Shown piece after piece: positions 12,401 through 25,221 of a DNA stretch of 60,000 nucleotides. The DNA is from Membranipora membranacea (lineage: Eukaryota; Bryozoa; Gymnolaemata; Cheilostomatida; Membraniporidae), in assembly GCA_914767715.1 (NCBI GenBank), contig OU612067.1, forward strand, positions 19,165,001 to 19,225,000, in the 5' to 3' direction. How positions within the stretch are numbered: position 1 is the first letter of the stretch; each line of letters starts with the position of its first letter. Below the pieces are notes generated by a model. The model had not been told where the DNA came from and searched no databases. It saw only the letters and a list, made by a program, of their open reading frames with translations. The position numbers were made by a program, and so were the translations under genes.

Positions 12401-15400
12401 TTTGGTGGGTTTCCAGCTCAAATCAATCCCCTCTCGGATGAACCAAACCAGCAAAAATGGAACTCGAGTGGCAGCAGTAAGATCATCAATTTCTTTATTT
12501 AATTTATTATTTAAACGTAATTTTTTTGATCTATCTTTTTCATCATTTTGATTGAAATTTTTCCCCCCCTTTTTTTTCTCAATGGCTGATTTTGCAAAAC
12601 ATTGTCATCGAATGAAACTTATGCCAATAAAGTGTAAAAAAAATATAATTGTCTTTTTAATATTATTACCTGGTCTGACTGATGGTCTCATTAGTAGATT
12701 GATTACTGGTAGCTTCCTCGCTATATGTGACCTCATATACTTGTTCTAGACTCTGATTGGACGTCGTCTCACTACTAGTCTTGGCCTCGATGTCAACAAC
12801 AGCAGGTAAAACTATCACATCATCAGTCTTTCCACCCTGTGAGATAATGAGAACAAATTAGTATGGAGCAGCCTTGAGCAAAGTGCCTTAAATCTATTCA
12901 ATAGCTTCTAGATTTTTCTTCGTTGTTCTCGGCTCATATAATTGGGGCAATTGATATCACAAATATCATAAACATAATAAATCTGGGCAAAAGATTGTGT
13001 TCTGTAATAATTTAATTCCTTTTTTCAACATAAATGGCTCGATGAAACATCATATGGACAGGAGAAAACCATTGGCTGGATTGGAGTAGAAAAACTTTAC
13101 GACTGATTCGGAGTTCTCAGGTTTCCCAGACATCTGGGCTTCACATTTTAATTATAACAAGTTACCTTTCCATGCGAGTGAGACGCGTATACACTAACCA
13201 ACTGAATATAAATCTTTGATGAAATGAATATACTACCCACACACCTGATGACGTCCTGTTTGGACTTGGTCAGCTGGTAGAGCCACATCCTCATCATCCT
13301 GACCTTCGACCTCCTCGCTGACCCACTGCTCCTTTTGATTGGCTATTCTCTTCATCATTTTGTTCAGTACCTTTCAAAGAAAGCAGCAAGTAACATGCAG
13401 AAATATACTGGTACTGAGATTTGAGACACTTTTGTAAGGAGTTTTTTTACAGAATTTGAATGAAAATGAATATGAATATGAAAAGTCTATGGCCTCGGTA
13501 GGAATTTCAAACTCACAAAATTCAATATCAAAAAATTAAAAACAATCATTATCACAATCATATTATTAAGAAGAATAATGTGCTGCATCTAAATTTAGCA
13601 AGTTTCTTACGATTGAACTTGGCAATTATTCTAATGAATGTTCTTCTGAAAGCTGTTTCAACTCCTATTGTATCATCCAGTGGATTGAGGCTTTGAAGCT
13701 TGGACATGTAGGTAAGTAGCTGCCCTGTCACGCGGCTACTTTTTTGTTACTCCCAAAACCGCGTGACAAAGCTAGGTATGTAGGTCTTATAGGAACCATA
13801 GTACTCACGGTTTTCCTCTTTTTCTCACTGCCAGTGGCCTCAGCGTAATCGCATGTAGCCTCAGAGGTAGTGACAGGGGTGATATTAGTGACATTCTGGA
13901 ACGGGACGCGTCCTCTGACAGAGTCACCATCTCGTACTCTGCTGATAGGAGGACGTGGTTCTGAGTCTGAGGGACTAGATGTACTAGTAGCTTCAGTTAC
14001 TGTCGGTGTGAGGTCATAGTTCAGAGGTGGAGCATTGGCTGAAACAAAGCAAATATACCTCATATGAATCGAAGTCAAAAAACCTTTATGAAATCCAACA
14101 CCATTTAGCTTAAAATTTGACAGGCTTAGAAACATGAGTAATGTCCACAATCTATTACTCCTAAAAAATAGCAAATCAACACAATTCTCCCAATAATTAT
14201 GATGGTACACAAACGTTAAAAAAATGGGATAATAACCATGAACTATTTCACAGATTGATCAATTTCCATGTGTAACAGTCATCTTTTGTGTCATCGTTGT
14301 GTATTTGGAAATCAATCCTTCACAAAATCAAGACCAATATTCGCAACAACAAAAAAAACCGCAGACATCAATGGAAAATATCATGAAAACATCACAATAT
14401 AATGAAAGATATTAGAAATGATGATTTTTTTCTGACAATTAATGTATTTTTATTAATGGTACAAACCTTTGAGATCCACTGGATCATAGTCATGGGAGAA
14501 TAACTCCTCTACTTTTCTCTCCATCTGTACCTGTCTGTCCGACTCTCTCTCTATCACTACATGAGCTGGCAGGAACAGAGCCTGTGGTATGTGCTCCAGA
14601 TTCTGCTGTCTGAATAAATAAGCAAAGCAAGTAAACACGTTGGTAGCTTGATAAGCAACGTTTACTGCGCTGTTCCAGACCATGCCGTCATTAAATCATA
14701 TAATAACTCTACTAGACTAAGGCTTGGTTCACATTGTCCCAGATGACACTAGGATGCCATCCCAGATGCTTATCCCAGTCACATTATAACATTCATCCCA
14801 GATGGCCATCCCAGTCAATGTGAACCAGAATATGACACAATTCCAGACTGTCTGGGTCCGTCTGGGATAGCACCGGGAAAGTTCGTAAGCGTCAAACTTT
14901 CCCGATGCTATCTGTCTGGGTCCGTCTTGGATTGTGTCATTTTCTGGTTCACATTGACTGGGATGGCTATCTGGGATGGCTATCTGGGATGAATGATATA
15001 ATGTGACTGGGATAAGCATCTGGGATGGCATCCTAGTGTCATCTGGGACAATGTGAACCAAGCATAAATTACCAAACCATTGCAAAACAACACGAATACA
15101 ATTTAACACAACCTATCATCTGCTTCATTTGACTTCAGTTTACCGCATTCAGTTGAGCACATGAGAATTCAAAAGAGAAGCATCGTCAGATTGACAATCC
15201 CTGTTCGGAGATATATAAGGTATGATGTATAGAGCAGTCGCCAGACACACATTGAGCCACTCTACATGACTATTTATAGCTTAGATTATGACAAAGAAGG
15301 CAAGTTTTTGCGGTCGGTGGTTCACATTACTTTACTTATACGTTTGTTGATTTATTCAATTTGGTCATGCAAGACAAAACGATCAAATTGAGAGATGGAA

Positions 15401-18400
15401 AGTTGGATGATTTATACCTGTGTTTTCTGTCGGCTTTCTCGAGCACATCAAGTTCGCTCATCATATTATTATAATGTTGTCTCATCCGTTCTCTCTTTAG
15501 TGCATGAGCTCCTCTTACTCGAGCCTTCTCCAATCTGTCAATAATATACAAGAAAAGTGTTGATTGCAACTCCAGCAGGTTAATAATGAAGTAATTTAAA
15601 TGAATAAAAGAAAAAAATTCAAAAAAGTAGCGTGACACAAAATCTAGATAGCATATTTTACAAAAAAAGCTATTGTCATATTTTGCAGTGTGGCACATAA
15701 TATACAAGATAATTTGTCGTTGATGCATCAAAAATTATGTTTCTTTTACCATGGTTGGATTCTCAATAAAACAGTTAAGTCTTATGTAAATAGCCAGGGT
15801 TCCCAGGCTGCTGCTCTTCCTCATAATCCTATCATTAGTAACCTCATCACACACAAGTTATTGCTCACAGGCCACAGAGGGCCTAGTACATGTGTTCAAA
15901 CTCTGCCCTGGTAGTGGTTTTCCATAACCAAACCCTTAATGGAACGCCACAACCAACAAAGTTTATTATGCAACATACTATTGTAACAGGTTCTAACGCC
16001 ATGTAAAACAAATCTGCTGTCTCCCTTATGCCTGGTCGTTTTTATTCACATGAGTTCCATTGTTGACCATTACCCATATCCTAACTTCAAACCCTAACAA
16101 AAGTGTCAATAATACCAAGATCAAATAGAGTCGTTCTATGAACGCTATTTTATTTGGAAGACAATTTATCATCCTGGACGGATGTTTTCCATAACGAGCC
16201 AAATTACAGCAAAAGTGGGGGAGGATAACTCTCAACCGACCTTTCGTTTATGTCGCACTGGTTATGATGAGTTACCCCCTCTAGCCTATCATTCTCTAGC
16301 TCCGCCCCTGTGAGCCCCTCACACACTGAATCATTATTTCTCTCTACTATACACTCCTCGGCTTGTATCGTATACGGATAAGTGTATGTGTCCGCATCTG
16401 TGAGCTGTCACAAACAAATAAATAGTCGAGATTTTTAAACCAATTCATTTCATTTAATAAAGTGTTATATCTACCAATCAATAACATACAAAAAGGCTTA
16501 TTCTCCTAACTAAGGCCACACCAAATTAATGTCTTGATCTAGATGACGAGCAAGATGGAATTTTGGAGGAGGGAGGAGGTATATTATTTTTCAATTTATG
16601 CCAAAATACTAGAGGAGGCTGGAGGGAATTCCATTTTATTGTTTTGTTTTTGGCAATTATGGAGAGGACGCTGGAGAGAAATTCATTTTATCACACATTT
16701 TGTGTTATTTTTACAATAATTTAGAGAATGATCAGCTGGAGGCTATTTTAGTTTATTTCTATGATCCAGATAATATTTTAGAGGAGGGAGGTAAATCTAG
16801 ATCAAGACATCAATTTGGTGTGGCCTAATTATTATTTTTGTATGTCTATATTTCTTTCTTCTTTTTTTTGTTTATGAACACAAAAAACAATTTTTATTTG
16901 CTTATAACATTTATATACATATGAAAACCTCAATAATAGTGATATGACAAGTGAAAGCAGCTAATCAAAAAATAATATTTATCAGAACAAACAGTTTTTC
17001 TATGTCAGATGGTACACACACTCAAACTTGTGAGGAGTGGTAGTGAGTGCCCTTTACTTTGTGAGGATCTCAGATGTCTAGTAAAAGTTTGATGTGTTGG
17101 GTGGCAGGACCCAGTAAAAGGAACTCACACCCCCCCCCCTCTCATCTTTTGAGATATGGTACTCTTTACGCCCACTACTCTAGGCAAATATGATTGAATC
17201 AAGGAAATGGGTCATTTAATCAGTTGACTAATCTTGGGGCTTTCATCTGTGTATGTTTTATGTGAGGTCATCGAGACAGGATATAATGTAAAGCCTTAAT
17301 CAAAGAACAAGATCACTCACCAGGTTAAGGGCTCAAACGGTTGCGGTTAGCCAACGCTCACTCGTTTTCGTGTTGATACTGGGATACAACAGTCCCACTT
17401 GCAACCTGTTTTAACCTCCATACTAGTCAATGGTCAAATATCGGCCAGAGAAGATTAGTGTCTTCTTCTCCATTAGATAAACCCCTAATCAAATACATCA
17501 GTCTGTATCGCTGTTCTCAAAGATTACCACAGGCCATAAAACGTAATCCCTCGATCATGGCAGTGAAGGTACTCGATTACACAAACATACATACAAAGTC
17601 GAGGTGTTACACCGCGTAGCCTACCTGTACTTGTACAGCTTTAGCCTTGTTCAGCAGCTCTTTGAGATCAGGTCTTACGGGTGGAGGTAGACTAGCGACT
17701 TGTTTAGCTCTCATCTTCTCCTTAGCTAAGGCTAAGTTTCTGGCTTGTATTACTTTAGTTGACTCCGCCTCTTGTATTAATTTATCTTCGTACAACTAAA
17801 ACGGGAGAAAATCAGTTGAGTTTGTAAAAAGTTAAGGTTATGGTTCTTTACTCCTCAAACTTGTATTGAGACCAAGATTGATCAAATTTGCCCATACTCC
17901 AGTTCTACCAATTGTACTCAGCAAATTTTTATTTTTATAGGCGGCTCAAGCGTGGTGGCATCAAAATACATATTATAACCTAATGATAACAACAATAATT
18001 TGTGTTATCCACAATCATATAATACTGAACATTGTAACTAAGAGGTTTCCTATCCTCTTTCCACAAATGTGCTGACGACATATCCAATTGACCAGTTTAT
18101 GAACACTATAAACACATATATATATTTATATGTTTATGATGAACACACACACACATTCAAGTTGGGAAAAAAGAACCGATTTCCATGAAGGATGAGAAAA
18201 CAGGCTTAAAATGATGTAACATCACAGGAGGCAGTAGACTGGGATTCAGTCCAACAATTTAAAGTTATCTACCCAGGTAGGGTGTGTTGGTTCGTTGTTC
18301 ACACCAACAAACAAAACCCGACATGAACAGACGACTCAACAACAAACCAAAACCCATCAGCCAATCAAAACAAAACACAAGCACATGGGTTTATTTAGAA

Positions 18401-19695
18401 ATACATGATAGTGACCTATGAGTAGGTAACACCACAGAAGCAATATCAAACATAAACCGTAATACAGAAAAGGCCCCATTGTTGGCCAGAATCCCAGGCT
18501 AGAGGAAAAGGAGAACCAACCTTTTCTAGAGCTGCCTCGTGTCTCTCATCGGCTCTTCTGTTGTTCTCCATCTCAGCTGCAGCTTTTCTCTCTAGCCCTA
18601 GATCCAGCTCATCAGCCTGGGTGTGAGCCGTCTCTATGTTCTTCAGTGACTCTGCATAATCACGCTCTAACTGTGTTATCTAAAATCAGCCAAATTATTA
18701 TACATGTATGATTCTGTCAAAATAGTTGAACTACATGTGGGTAATTATGTGCTTTTTCTCAATAATGTTGCATATTGATAGTAGCAGCCAGGACCCACCT
18801 AGCATATTTGGTCGTTGGTGATAGTTGAGGCCAGAGCCAAGCATAGAATCACAGCCACTTAATAACTGTTACAAGGAATCTTCTAGGGCAAGTATCATCT
18901 GATTGCCTGTATCTTGAGTTCATGTCATAGAACCACTCGCAATGCAGGCAAGTTTAATAAAGAGGTGTACCAGATCTATGTATGCCTTGGATAAAAGTGG
19001 TACACTCCTGCAGGTTACTAACCCTGTTCTGTTTTTCCATCTGCCATTCTGACTCAATCCTATCAGCCAATAACTCTAGCTGCTTAACCTTCTCTTGTCT
19101 GACGGCCTCCAATCTCTTCTTAGATATCTCCTTCGCTTTCTCTCTCACCTAGAATCATAATCAATAACATTTCAGTGCTGCATTTCAACACACACATTAT
19201 ACATCGATCAGTCAAAAGCAATATATATCCTAAACATTCACATATGCTAGGAGAAAAAATAAATAAAAAATTTAATTTGGTGATCGAGCCAGGAATCGTT
19301 GAGTTCACAGGTTCAAAAAATTGGCAAAATTTGATTAAAATGATATTCATACAGTGTCAATATCCATTACAAAGGCCTTTTTAAACTGCATGAGGTAACA
19401 CTTGATGGCACAGGCCAAAATTGTAAACCTTTACTTCCAACAGCACCTGGACATCCAATTTTATTGGTACATGGTTCATGGTACAGCTATGCCTTGATCA
19501 TATGCTGAGCGCAGAGGCTGTTGCCTTGATCAGTTTTTCGTTGGCTCACGAATACTTGATGTCCCTAATGATGTTGGACGGAGGCTATGATTAAACTCTC
19601 ACCTGAATCAATCTGAGTTTGTGCCTTCTCTGGTTCACTTCTCTCAGTATTCTCTCCACTTCTCCAGGACTCAGTCTGAGTCGCGATACTCCAGT
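403..19695 (-). CDS. CEP295: CEP295-like centriole protein, copy A (3' end beyond window)
   Basis: Homologue of CEP295 (KIAA1731; Drosophila Ana1), a centriole protein needed for conversion of centrioles to centrosomes. Exons with matching GT..AG sites and phases, 5' to 3' on the minus strand: 19603-19695, 19023-19148, 18521-18679, 17625-17795, 16241-16404, 15418-15534, 14467-14609, 13809-14038, 13245-13370, 12670-12836, 12104-12224, 11581-11741, 11292-11422, 10404-10715, 9910-10131, 5038-5317, 4424-4630, 3998-4173, 3421-3441, 3184-3325, 2851-3052, 2315-2523, 1928-2174 (or 2188), 1473-1700, 870-1094, 403-498. That is about 1,490 codons. The N-terminal blocks match the family; the middle is low-complexity Ser/Thr/Pro/Gln-rich with recurring EERERL or DERERL motifs. 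The initiator exon was not found: the first exon listed opens after an AG acceptor with an in-frame TAG just upstream. The join 2315 to 2174 does not keep frame in either copy. The last exons, seen in copy B, would lie left of base 1. Confidence 0.85.
3693..3953. mobile_element. 261-bp insertion present only in copy A, flanked by 9-bp repeats
   Basis: Copy A has 261 bases between two direct copies of GATAATGAA (3684-3692 and 3954-3962). Copy B has a single GATAATGAA at 53999-54007 with matching flanks on both sides, that is an empty site. This is the footprint of an insertion with a 9-base target-site duplication. No open frame and no clear terminal inverted repeat are visible; a TCTCTGCAGCA motif occurs inside both ends in opposite orientation. 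It lies in an intron of CEP295. The class is not recognised. Confidence 0.8.
4886..5003 (-). CDS. Possible alternative last exon of CEP295 copy A
   Basis: After the donor at 5037 (exon 5038-5317, leaving GA as a split codon) two acceptors keep frame. One opens the exon 4424-4630 and continues the gene. The other opens this 118-base segment, giving 38 residues (DQSYNPVLSSSF... to STLVKQ) and a TGA at 4886-4888. It is preserved in copy B at 54900-55020 with one extra codon and an open frame. It could make a short isoform, or be an intronic frame open by chance. Confidence 0.4.
5860..7320 (+). pseudogene. Broken coiled-coil-like gene fragment nested in a CEP295 intron (copy A)
   Basis: Plus-strand, exon-like pieces inside the 4.6-kb minus-strand intron 5318-9909. 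The piece 5860-5989 (AG acceptor, GTGAGT donor) reads EEHKRQVNVCKGMIVG and is charged after that; 6964-7051 is helical (TEMAVRRIKEKVK); 7217-7320 ends LDKKETTVAGAEESKKEEE with a TAA. Copy B (55,700-57,960) has the same pieces. Each copy is broken where the other is open: copy A has a TAG where copy B has Tyr just before the intron at 5786, and copy A lacks two bases in the 6964 exon, whereas copy B lacks one A in the last exon. I do not recognise the family. It may be a retrocopy-free gene relic, or exons of a gene I cannot assemble. Confidence 0.4.
7480..9900. other. Remainder of the long CEP295 intron, no gene recognised
   Basis: Contains several repeats of a sequence type rich in CTCAAAAAAGATA with TGATCAA nearby (around 7470, 7850 and 8090), suggesting a degenerate local duplication, and an (ATT)n run at 9181-9203. 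One helical open piece lies after an AG at about 8815 (NGKSGQKVGEERRDV). No supported product. Confidence 0.5.
14721..15064. mobile_element. 344-bp PIF/Harbinger-like MITE
   Basis: Almost the whole element is an inverted repeat. The left end GGCTTGGTTCACATTGTCC pairs with the right end reading GGACAATGTGAACCAAGC, and further arms (CCCAGATG.. / ..CATCTGGG) pair inward. It is flanked by TAA on both sides (14718-14720 and 15065-15067). A GGSCTTG-like start with a 3-bp TAA/TTA target duplication is typical of PIF/Harbinger elements. There is no transposase, so it is non-autonomous. It sits in the CEP295 intron between exons 14467-14609 and 15418-15534. Confidence 0.85.
15418..19695 (-). other. 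CEP295: Conserved N-terminal coiled-coil block of CEP295 copy A
   Basis: This is the best evidence for the family. The first exon reads RLRLSPGEVERIL...RRHKLRLIQVRE, as in the KLRLSP start of vertebrate CEP295 followed by an RRxKLRLxQVRE segment. Exons 2-4 are charged helix (SEWQMEKQNR, then ADERHEAALEK, then KEKMRAKQVASLPPPVRPD); the proline stretch falls where vertebrate proteins have a similar SLPPP motif. The exon at 15418-15534 gives EKARVRGAHALKRERMRQ, matching the family's AHVRGFQAMKK-like segment, and the next exon has PQALFLPAHVVIERESD. Comparison is from memory of the family, not a search. Confidence 0.85.
16514..16825. mobile_element. 312-bp MITE with GGCCACACC termini, TAA target duplication
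   Basis: Terminal inverted repeats of about 31 bases, beginning GGCCACACCAAATTAATG and running on to TTGATCTAGAT, with one mismatch between ends. It is flanked by TAA at 16511-16513 and 16826-16828. The interior is T-rich with repeated GGAGGAGG/GGAGG tracts and no open frame. The same family, with GGCCACTCC termini, is found at 46912-47655. The 3-bp duplication suggests a PIF/Harbinger relative. It lies in the CEP295 intron between 16241-16404 and 17625-17795. Confidence 0.87.
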
Positions 19696-19699
19696 CTGC

Positions 19700-20735
19700 T
19701 AAGGCATGCCTGCTGGTCACACGCCTTGCAGCTGATGACACTTTGGACAGTTTGGATAAATCCGTCTCTGATGATATTTATCACCCTACAGTGAAGTTGC
19801 AAATGAGTTATCCTTTTTTTGAAACCTAAGCAACATTCTTTCACCAAACTCTAAATGCAGGTCAGGTTCATTGGGTCATGCTAGATCTAGGCCTACCTAG
19901 TCATCATCAGGCGCTGTTAATCAAGGAGTAAACGTGTTGACTATATATATATATATATACACATGTGTCACTTTCACTTCAGTCAATTCCACTGAGATAA
20001 CACAAAAAGTAAGTTAGCCCGGGCCTCCTCTTTCTACTGCCACAAACCAGACATTGTGATTGTGGGCTGAACATGATGAAGCAATTACAACCATAGAGCC
20101 AGAATGATGAGATACATTACTCCTAGCTGGGCCTACTACACTACAGTGCACTTCATCATACAATAATACTTAAAATAATTACCATAGGTAGGCATATTAA
20201 ATAAATTATAAAATAAGACTTACTTGACTTTGAGGAATAAATAATAATACTAATAAATAACCTACCAAACAAATAGAACAGGATTTTCTCCTGTGTTCAT
20301 TCTTAATTCTGTCAGTGCAAATGCACACAGATTCTTCTTGAGCTATCCTGTTCAAGGAGTGTTTCAGTGGAGTGGTGTGGCTCTCTTTCCTCTCTCTCTC
20401 TCTCCCTCTCTTCCCACCTCATCTCATCTGTGATTGAGTTGGTGTATGGAAAATATTTATTTTCTTTTGCTTATTTCTATCATTAACTTTGAAAAGAAGA
20501 AGGACTCTGCAGTATTTCCCCAGCACTTGACTTACTTATTGGATGAAGAAAACACAAGCTATTTTGCGATGGCCTGCCTTTGACCTTGACAAGGAATTAC
20601 CTTCTCTTTTCAGAATACTCTACAGTCAGAACAATAGAAGACAACTCCTAAAATCACGCAAATTCTAAATTAATATAATTACACAAATTATTACACGTAA
20701 TAGTAATACGGCAGTTACGCAAATTCACAAACCCG
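19700..20735. other. Region upstream of CEP295 copy A; initiator exon not identified
   Basis: The short first coding exon and promoter of the minus-strand CEP295 gene should lie here, but I cannot pick a convincing ATG plus donor that keeps frame with 19603-19695. A (TA)n run lies at about 19941-19960 and a CT-rich tract at about 20386-20420. Confidence 0.45.
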
Positions 20736-22460
20736 CAACACTTTGTGAACTCATAGTGCCTAGCTAGTTTATTAGCAGGCAAATTAGTCTGATTTATGAG
20801 AAAACATGATTTTCTGTTTTTAAGCAGAATAAAATGTTACATCCTCTCTCTTATTCCAAGCAGGGAAACAAATTCAAGTCTCTTTTTTCGAAAATGTGAT
20901 AATCAATCAACCACCAAATAGTTCTTAACACTTTTCCCTGCCAATGAGCAGCACAGCAGGAGAAATTCTGAACGTGCATTTCCCCATTTGAGGGTATTGA
21001 CGATAACTGGGAATGTTCTCAACTCGCTATTTGGTTGCGAATTTTCTATGCTGCCGACTAACATTTCAAAGTTCATAATAATATTATGTCATCTATGCCA
21101 TTTATTAATGTTCTGTGTTTAATAAGTCTGACAGTGGAAAAAATCTATTGGTTGGGCATAATCAAAAATCTAAGGAGAGAATTTACCTATGAGGATGAGA
21201 GCATCTAAAATCACTAATGACAAGACCAAAGAATTCTAAGAACCCCTACCAAATATACTTTTGCTGGAATAAAGGGTCATACCAGAATTTTTGAGCACCG
21301 TCTTAGCTCTATCTTTGTGTTCCTTTGTATGTTCTCCTAACGATGTCGGCAATGTATGGATACCTATTTTAGGACGTTTATGCCAGGAGTCTGTTATCAA
21401 AAATTAGTGATGTGATGACCATAACCATGTAGATTAAAGTTAAACATTAACATATAGCTTGAACAAGCTGTATTTCACCAATGATTGTCTTTTGTGTAAA
21501 TTTGAGCACAATTAATTTAACAAGGCAGTGTTTGATATGCAGACATGCCAATGGCACGACAAATATTATCTCTATAGAAACTTTCCCTAACTTTTCACGA
21601 AAAAGAACAATCTCAAGGATTTCTAGGAGTTCTAAAACTGAAAAGTCACCACATCTGCAATGGGAAAATCTAACTTGTATATAGACAGAAAGTAAATAGG
21701 TCAATTGGGCTTATTTTGGCGCCGTCGCTATGGAGCAGAGAAACTCTTATCTCACATCTAGAACAGAATCGCTCCCTTTGGTAGCGCAGGGATATTAGTT
21801 ACTCTTGAGCTACGCTAGAGGCATCTTGATTCACTGCTTATAGATATTCAAGTATACCAAACATGTTTTAGATGTTAAGTCGAACCCAGGCGGAAGAGGA
21901 GATTTAATATAGATTTTTGGGCTGTTCAAATCTGTTGGTACTTTGCTGGGCAGGTAACATCCATTTTACTTTTTCCAACAAGCTTCAAGGTACATACCCA
22001 GTTGTGGGCTAAAGTAAACCAACCCCTGCATATCCCATCTTATGCCTTGATTCAATCATTTCTATATTCGCATGCACAGTGACTATTTTGGCAGCATGGA
22101 CAGGTACAGTATGATCTCCAAATTACAGTCCCTATAGGACGACATAGTCGTCCTAATATAGACCACTGCATGCCCTATAGGCCGACTATGCAAACTGATA
22201 GGCGATGTGAATTAATGATGTAAATAAACATTTGATTTTAGGTATCAGTCACATCGCATCCAATAATCTATCAACCGTGACAGATTCTTGGCAGTTGAAA
22301 TTGTCCTAACATATCCTTGTACTGTTAAATGTTTTTGAGGTTTATGAACAACATTGAATTAGTTTCAGAAATAATTTCGGCAGAGATACACATTTGCAAA
22401 GTCCGCAGGTCAGCCACTTTGCCTAGCGAAGCATAGTTGTGAAAACAACAGTAATAGCAT
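20736..22460. repeat. 1.7-kb dispersed repeat, copy 1
   Basis: Closely similar, in the same orientation, to 29156-30816. Both start at CAACACTTTGTGAACTC and end at ACAACAGTAATAGCAT. Scattered substitutions and small indels separate them. Copy 1 carries about 65 extra bases near 22120-22188, including the palindrome AGGACGACATAGTCGTCCT, where copy 2 has a short unrelated run. There is no long open frame in either. It is likely a non-autonomous transposon, or a duplicated piece of one; no terminal repeats or target duplications are obvious. Confidence 0.85.
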
Positions 22461-25220
22461 GAGTAAAGCTCTTGTTATTTGTTTTTTTTGCGCATTCTCA
22501 ATTCTTGCGCTGCTGTACTCTGAAGTTTAAGTTTAATTTTGCATCCAATATCATATTGTTTATAAAAGTGAATTCTTACAATGTTATTGTGTTTTTTTTA
22601 TATTAACATGTCTGATCACTTCTGATGGTTTGAAAAGTAGTCACTAGTTAATCCAGGGCTAGAGTTGACTAAAGCAGTTAGGATTAGTTTTGTGGAGACA
22701 TAAATCTATCTGTAGTTTATTAACATTTACATGATACATACTTATTTATCAATTAGACTAGCCTGCCAAAATGTCATGCTGTGACTGCTGTGACTGCTGT
22801 CCCATGCTGACTTGGACAGGTTATTCTCAATCCTTTTACCATTCACATTTCCTTTCACCATTCAGATTCAATGTCAACAGCATGCTGACTGGATATATCA
22901 TGATGGATAAAATCAATTGATCGGTTGACCCGTAATGTGTCTCGTCTATGGGTTGATCTATCATCTTATAATTATAAGAGGGCAGACAAGTCTTAGCAGT
23001 TTGGAAAACGAATATTGTCGAACTGAGAACCAGAACGACAGGATGTGTTTCCTATCCCAATCTCTTTTCCCAAATGTCGTGATACATAAAATCGAAGACC
23101 GCGACTTCATAGGTCGCTCCATGAGGAAATCAAAGAGTGTTTTAAATTAACCAGAACAATTTTCTTGACAATTTTTATTACAAACAGCCATGAACTGATC
23201 CCCCCCCCCAGTTTTATGGTATTAATACCGTTGATGAAGCTTTGGATTACATTTTAAACAACTCTACACTATATTTAATGGCAAGTACTGTCACGTTTGC
23301 TTTTGATGATGGTTGGGCATGGAAGGGAACAATTGCCGCAGGGTACTAATTTCTTGCTGTCTGACACCTAGTCTTATTGTACGACTAGTAGATAACTAGC
23401 AGAAACCAGCATAAACTTACCAAAAACCTGAGCATTACAGGTCGTGGGAACTTTTTCTCTGTAGAACCATACAGAATGTGCGAGCTCCCTCCTCATGGCA
23501 TATGCAAGCCTAAGCAGCAATCCCCAATGTTAGGATATAGCCAATGATTTTCTATCTGGTACATTTCTAACATCCTGGAAGATTTGAGGAACAGAAAATA
23601 CAAGCTAAGGTCTTAAAACTACATTACATAACGGTGCTGCTACCGGATTTTACAGAAAATAATCAGGTAGAAAAATCTCATGTTCAACAAGTTTCCTATT
23701 CACATTACCCATGGCCTACAATGCAAGCCAAGATAAATTGTAAATAAGTTTGTGACACAGCACGGCAAGATGAAAATCCAAGAGCACAACAATATCGCTG
23801 ATTGCGATTTTTAAGTCTGCTAATGCTAATCATCTGAGCCAGGATTTAATAGCCATCTGCATTAAACAATGCTAACTACATCCAGCAATAATTGTGGCTG
23901 ATAGCTTAATATCCAAAGAAAGCTGACATTCTTTATAACATGATGTTGCTGAAAAACAACCAAACCTACACTGGAAGCAGGGCATCTCAACACACAATAA
24001 ACTCGACATTGAATATAGCCAACCGATTACCAGGGCACAATTACCGATAAGTTGAGCAAAACATACTCTACTGTCGTCAAGCCCCACCTCACGGGACCCC
24101 TTACACCTTTGAAGCAAACACAGCCACAGCTACCCATGGAGTTCGAGACTTATGAGATTTGTGGATCTTGTTATAATGATGCAGCGAGGAGTTAGTTGCA
24201 GTAAGTAACAAATTTTGGTGTATTAAGGTTATGATACCAACGCTGCCGAGTTTGGATACTTTATATATCATAGGGAGGCTTTTCAAACGGTGATTCTTTC
24301 AGCATGACATCATGTCATGGCGTTGTAGTAAACGAAAATGATTAGCTAGTCACAAATGTGCTATTGGTAAAACATCCACACCAGCAACCTCCGTCAGCTG
24401 TAAGGCAACACTCACTCTTCCTTCTTCCACTGTCGTGGTGGAAACCACATTGTCTTTTACAACCAATATGAGACATCGGTGTGGTTGTAAACATAGCAGA
24501 GCCACTGTAGGATGATGCAAAGTAAGGCATGTTCATAAGGCCCGTAGTCCAAAGGGAGGTGGGACGTTCTAACTCCCTTAGACCACTCAATAGAGAGGCA
24601 TAAAAATGTTGAAATGGAACTTTCCAAGTCAGAATCAGCTCATTTGGGACGTCCATTTGCTATTTGTGTCATTACAACGCTTTGGAGGCTGGGGATTGGC
24701 ACCCAATTCGGTGTTACTTCAAACCCTCAAGGATTTTTGCCTCTCCGTTCAATTTTCCTTAACTATGGCTCTGTTAATAACCAGGTGTGATATACAATGG
24801 AATATTTCAAGCTCAGATCAGATTTCGCAATCATACTCAACTCTAGTCAAACGTAGCAGACAAATATAAAGTTGGATTCAGTGACATTGTGGAGACGGCT
24901 GCCAATGCTAGGTTGAATATGAGCATGTGTGGTGGTGACTGAGGATACCAACTAATCTGAATCTAATACACTAACAATAATCCAGTAAACATTTCACTTA
25001 CATCTAGTAAGCTATATGTGGTCCTTTAAAAAGTGAACCAATCTACACCTTTCAATAATATTGTAGTTGTAGACCAATAAGCAGCCCTCCTCAAAGCAAA
25101 ATGAATCAATTAACAAAACAACTTCATATGTGCATAGAGACTATAAATTAGACTTGCTTATGTTTTCCGTGATAGAAGAGAGTGTTTGTATTCTCAATGC
25201 CAGCATGTTCTATTTTGTTT
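22461..25220. other. Intergenic, no gene recognised
   Basis: AT-rich sequence with only short frames on both strands and no shared family features. No RNA gene is recognised. Confidence 0.5.
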
Positions 25221-25221
25221 T

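Noticed and set aside
24342-24869. Overlapping frames of 104 (minus) and 87 (plus) residues
   Set aside because: No recognisable motifs, no splice context, no duplicate; consistent with chance.
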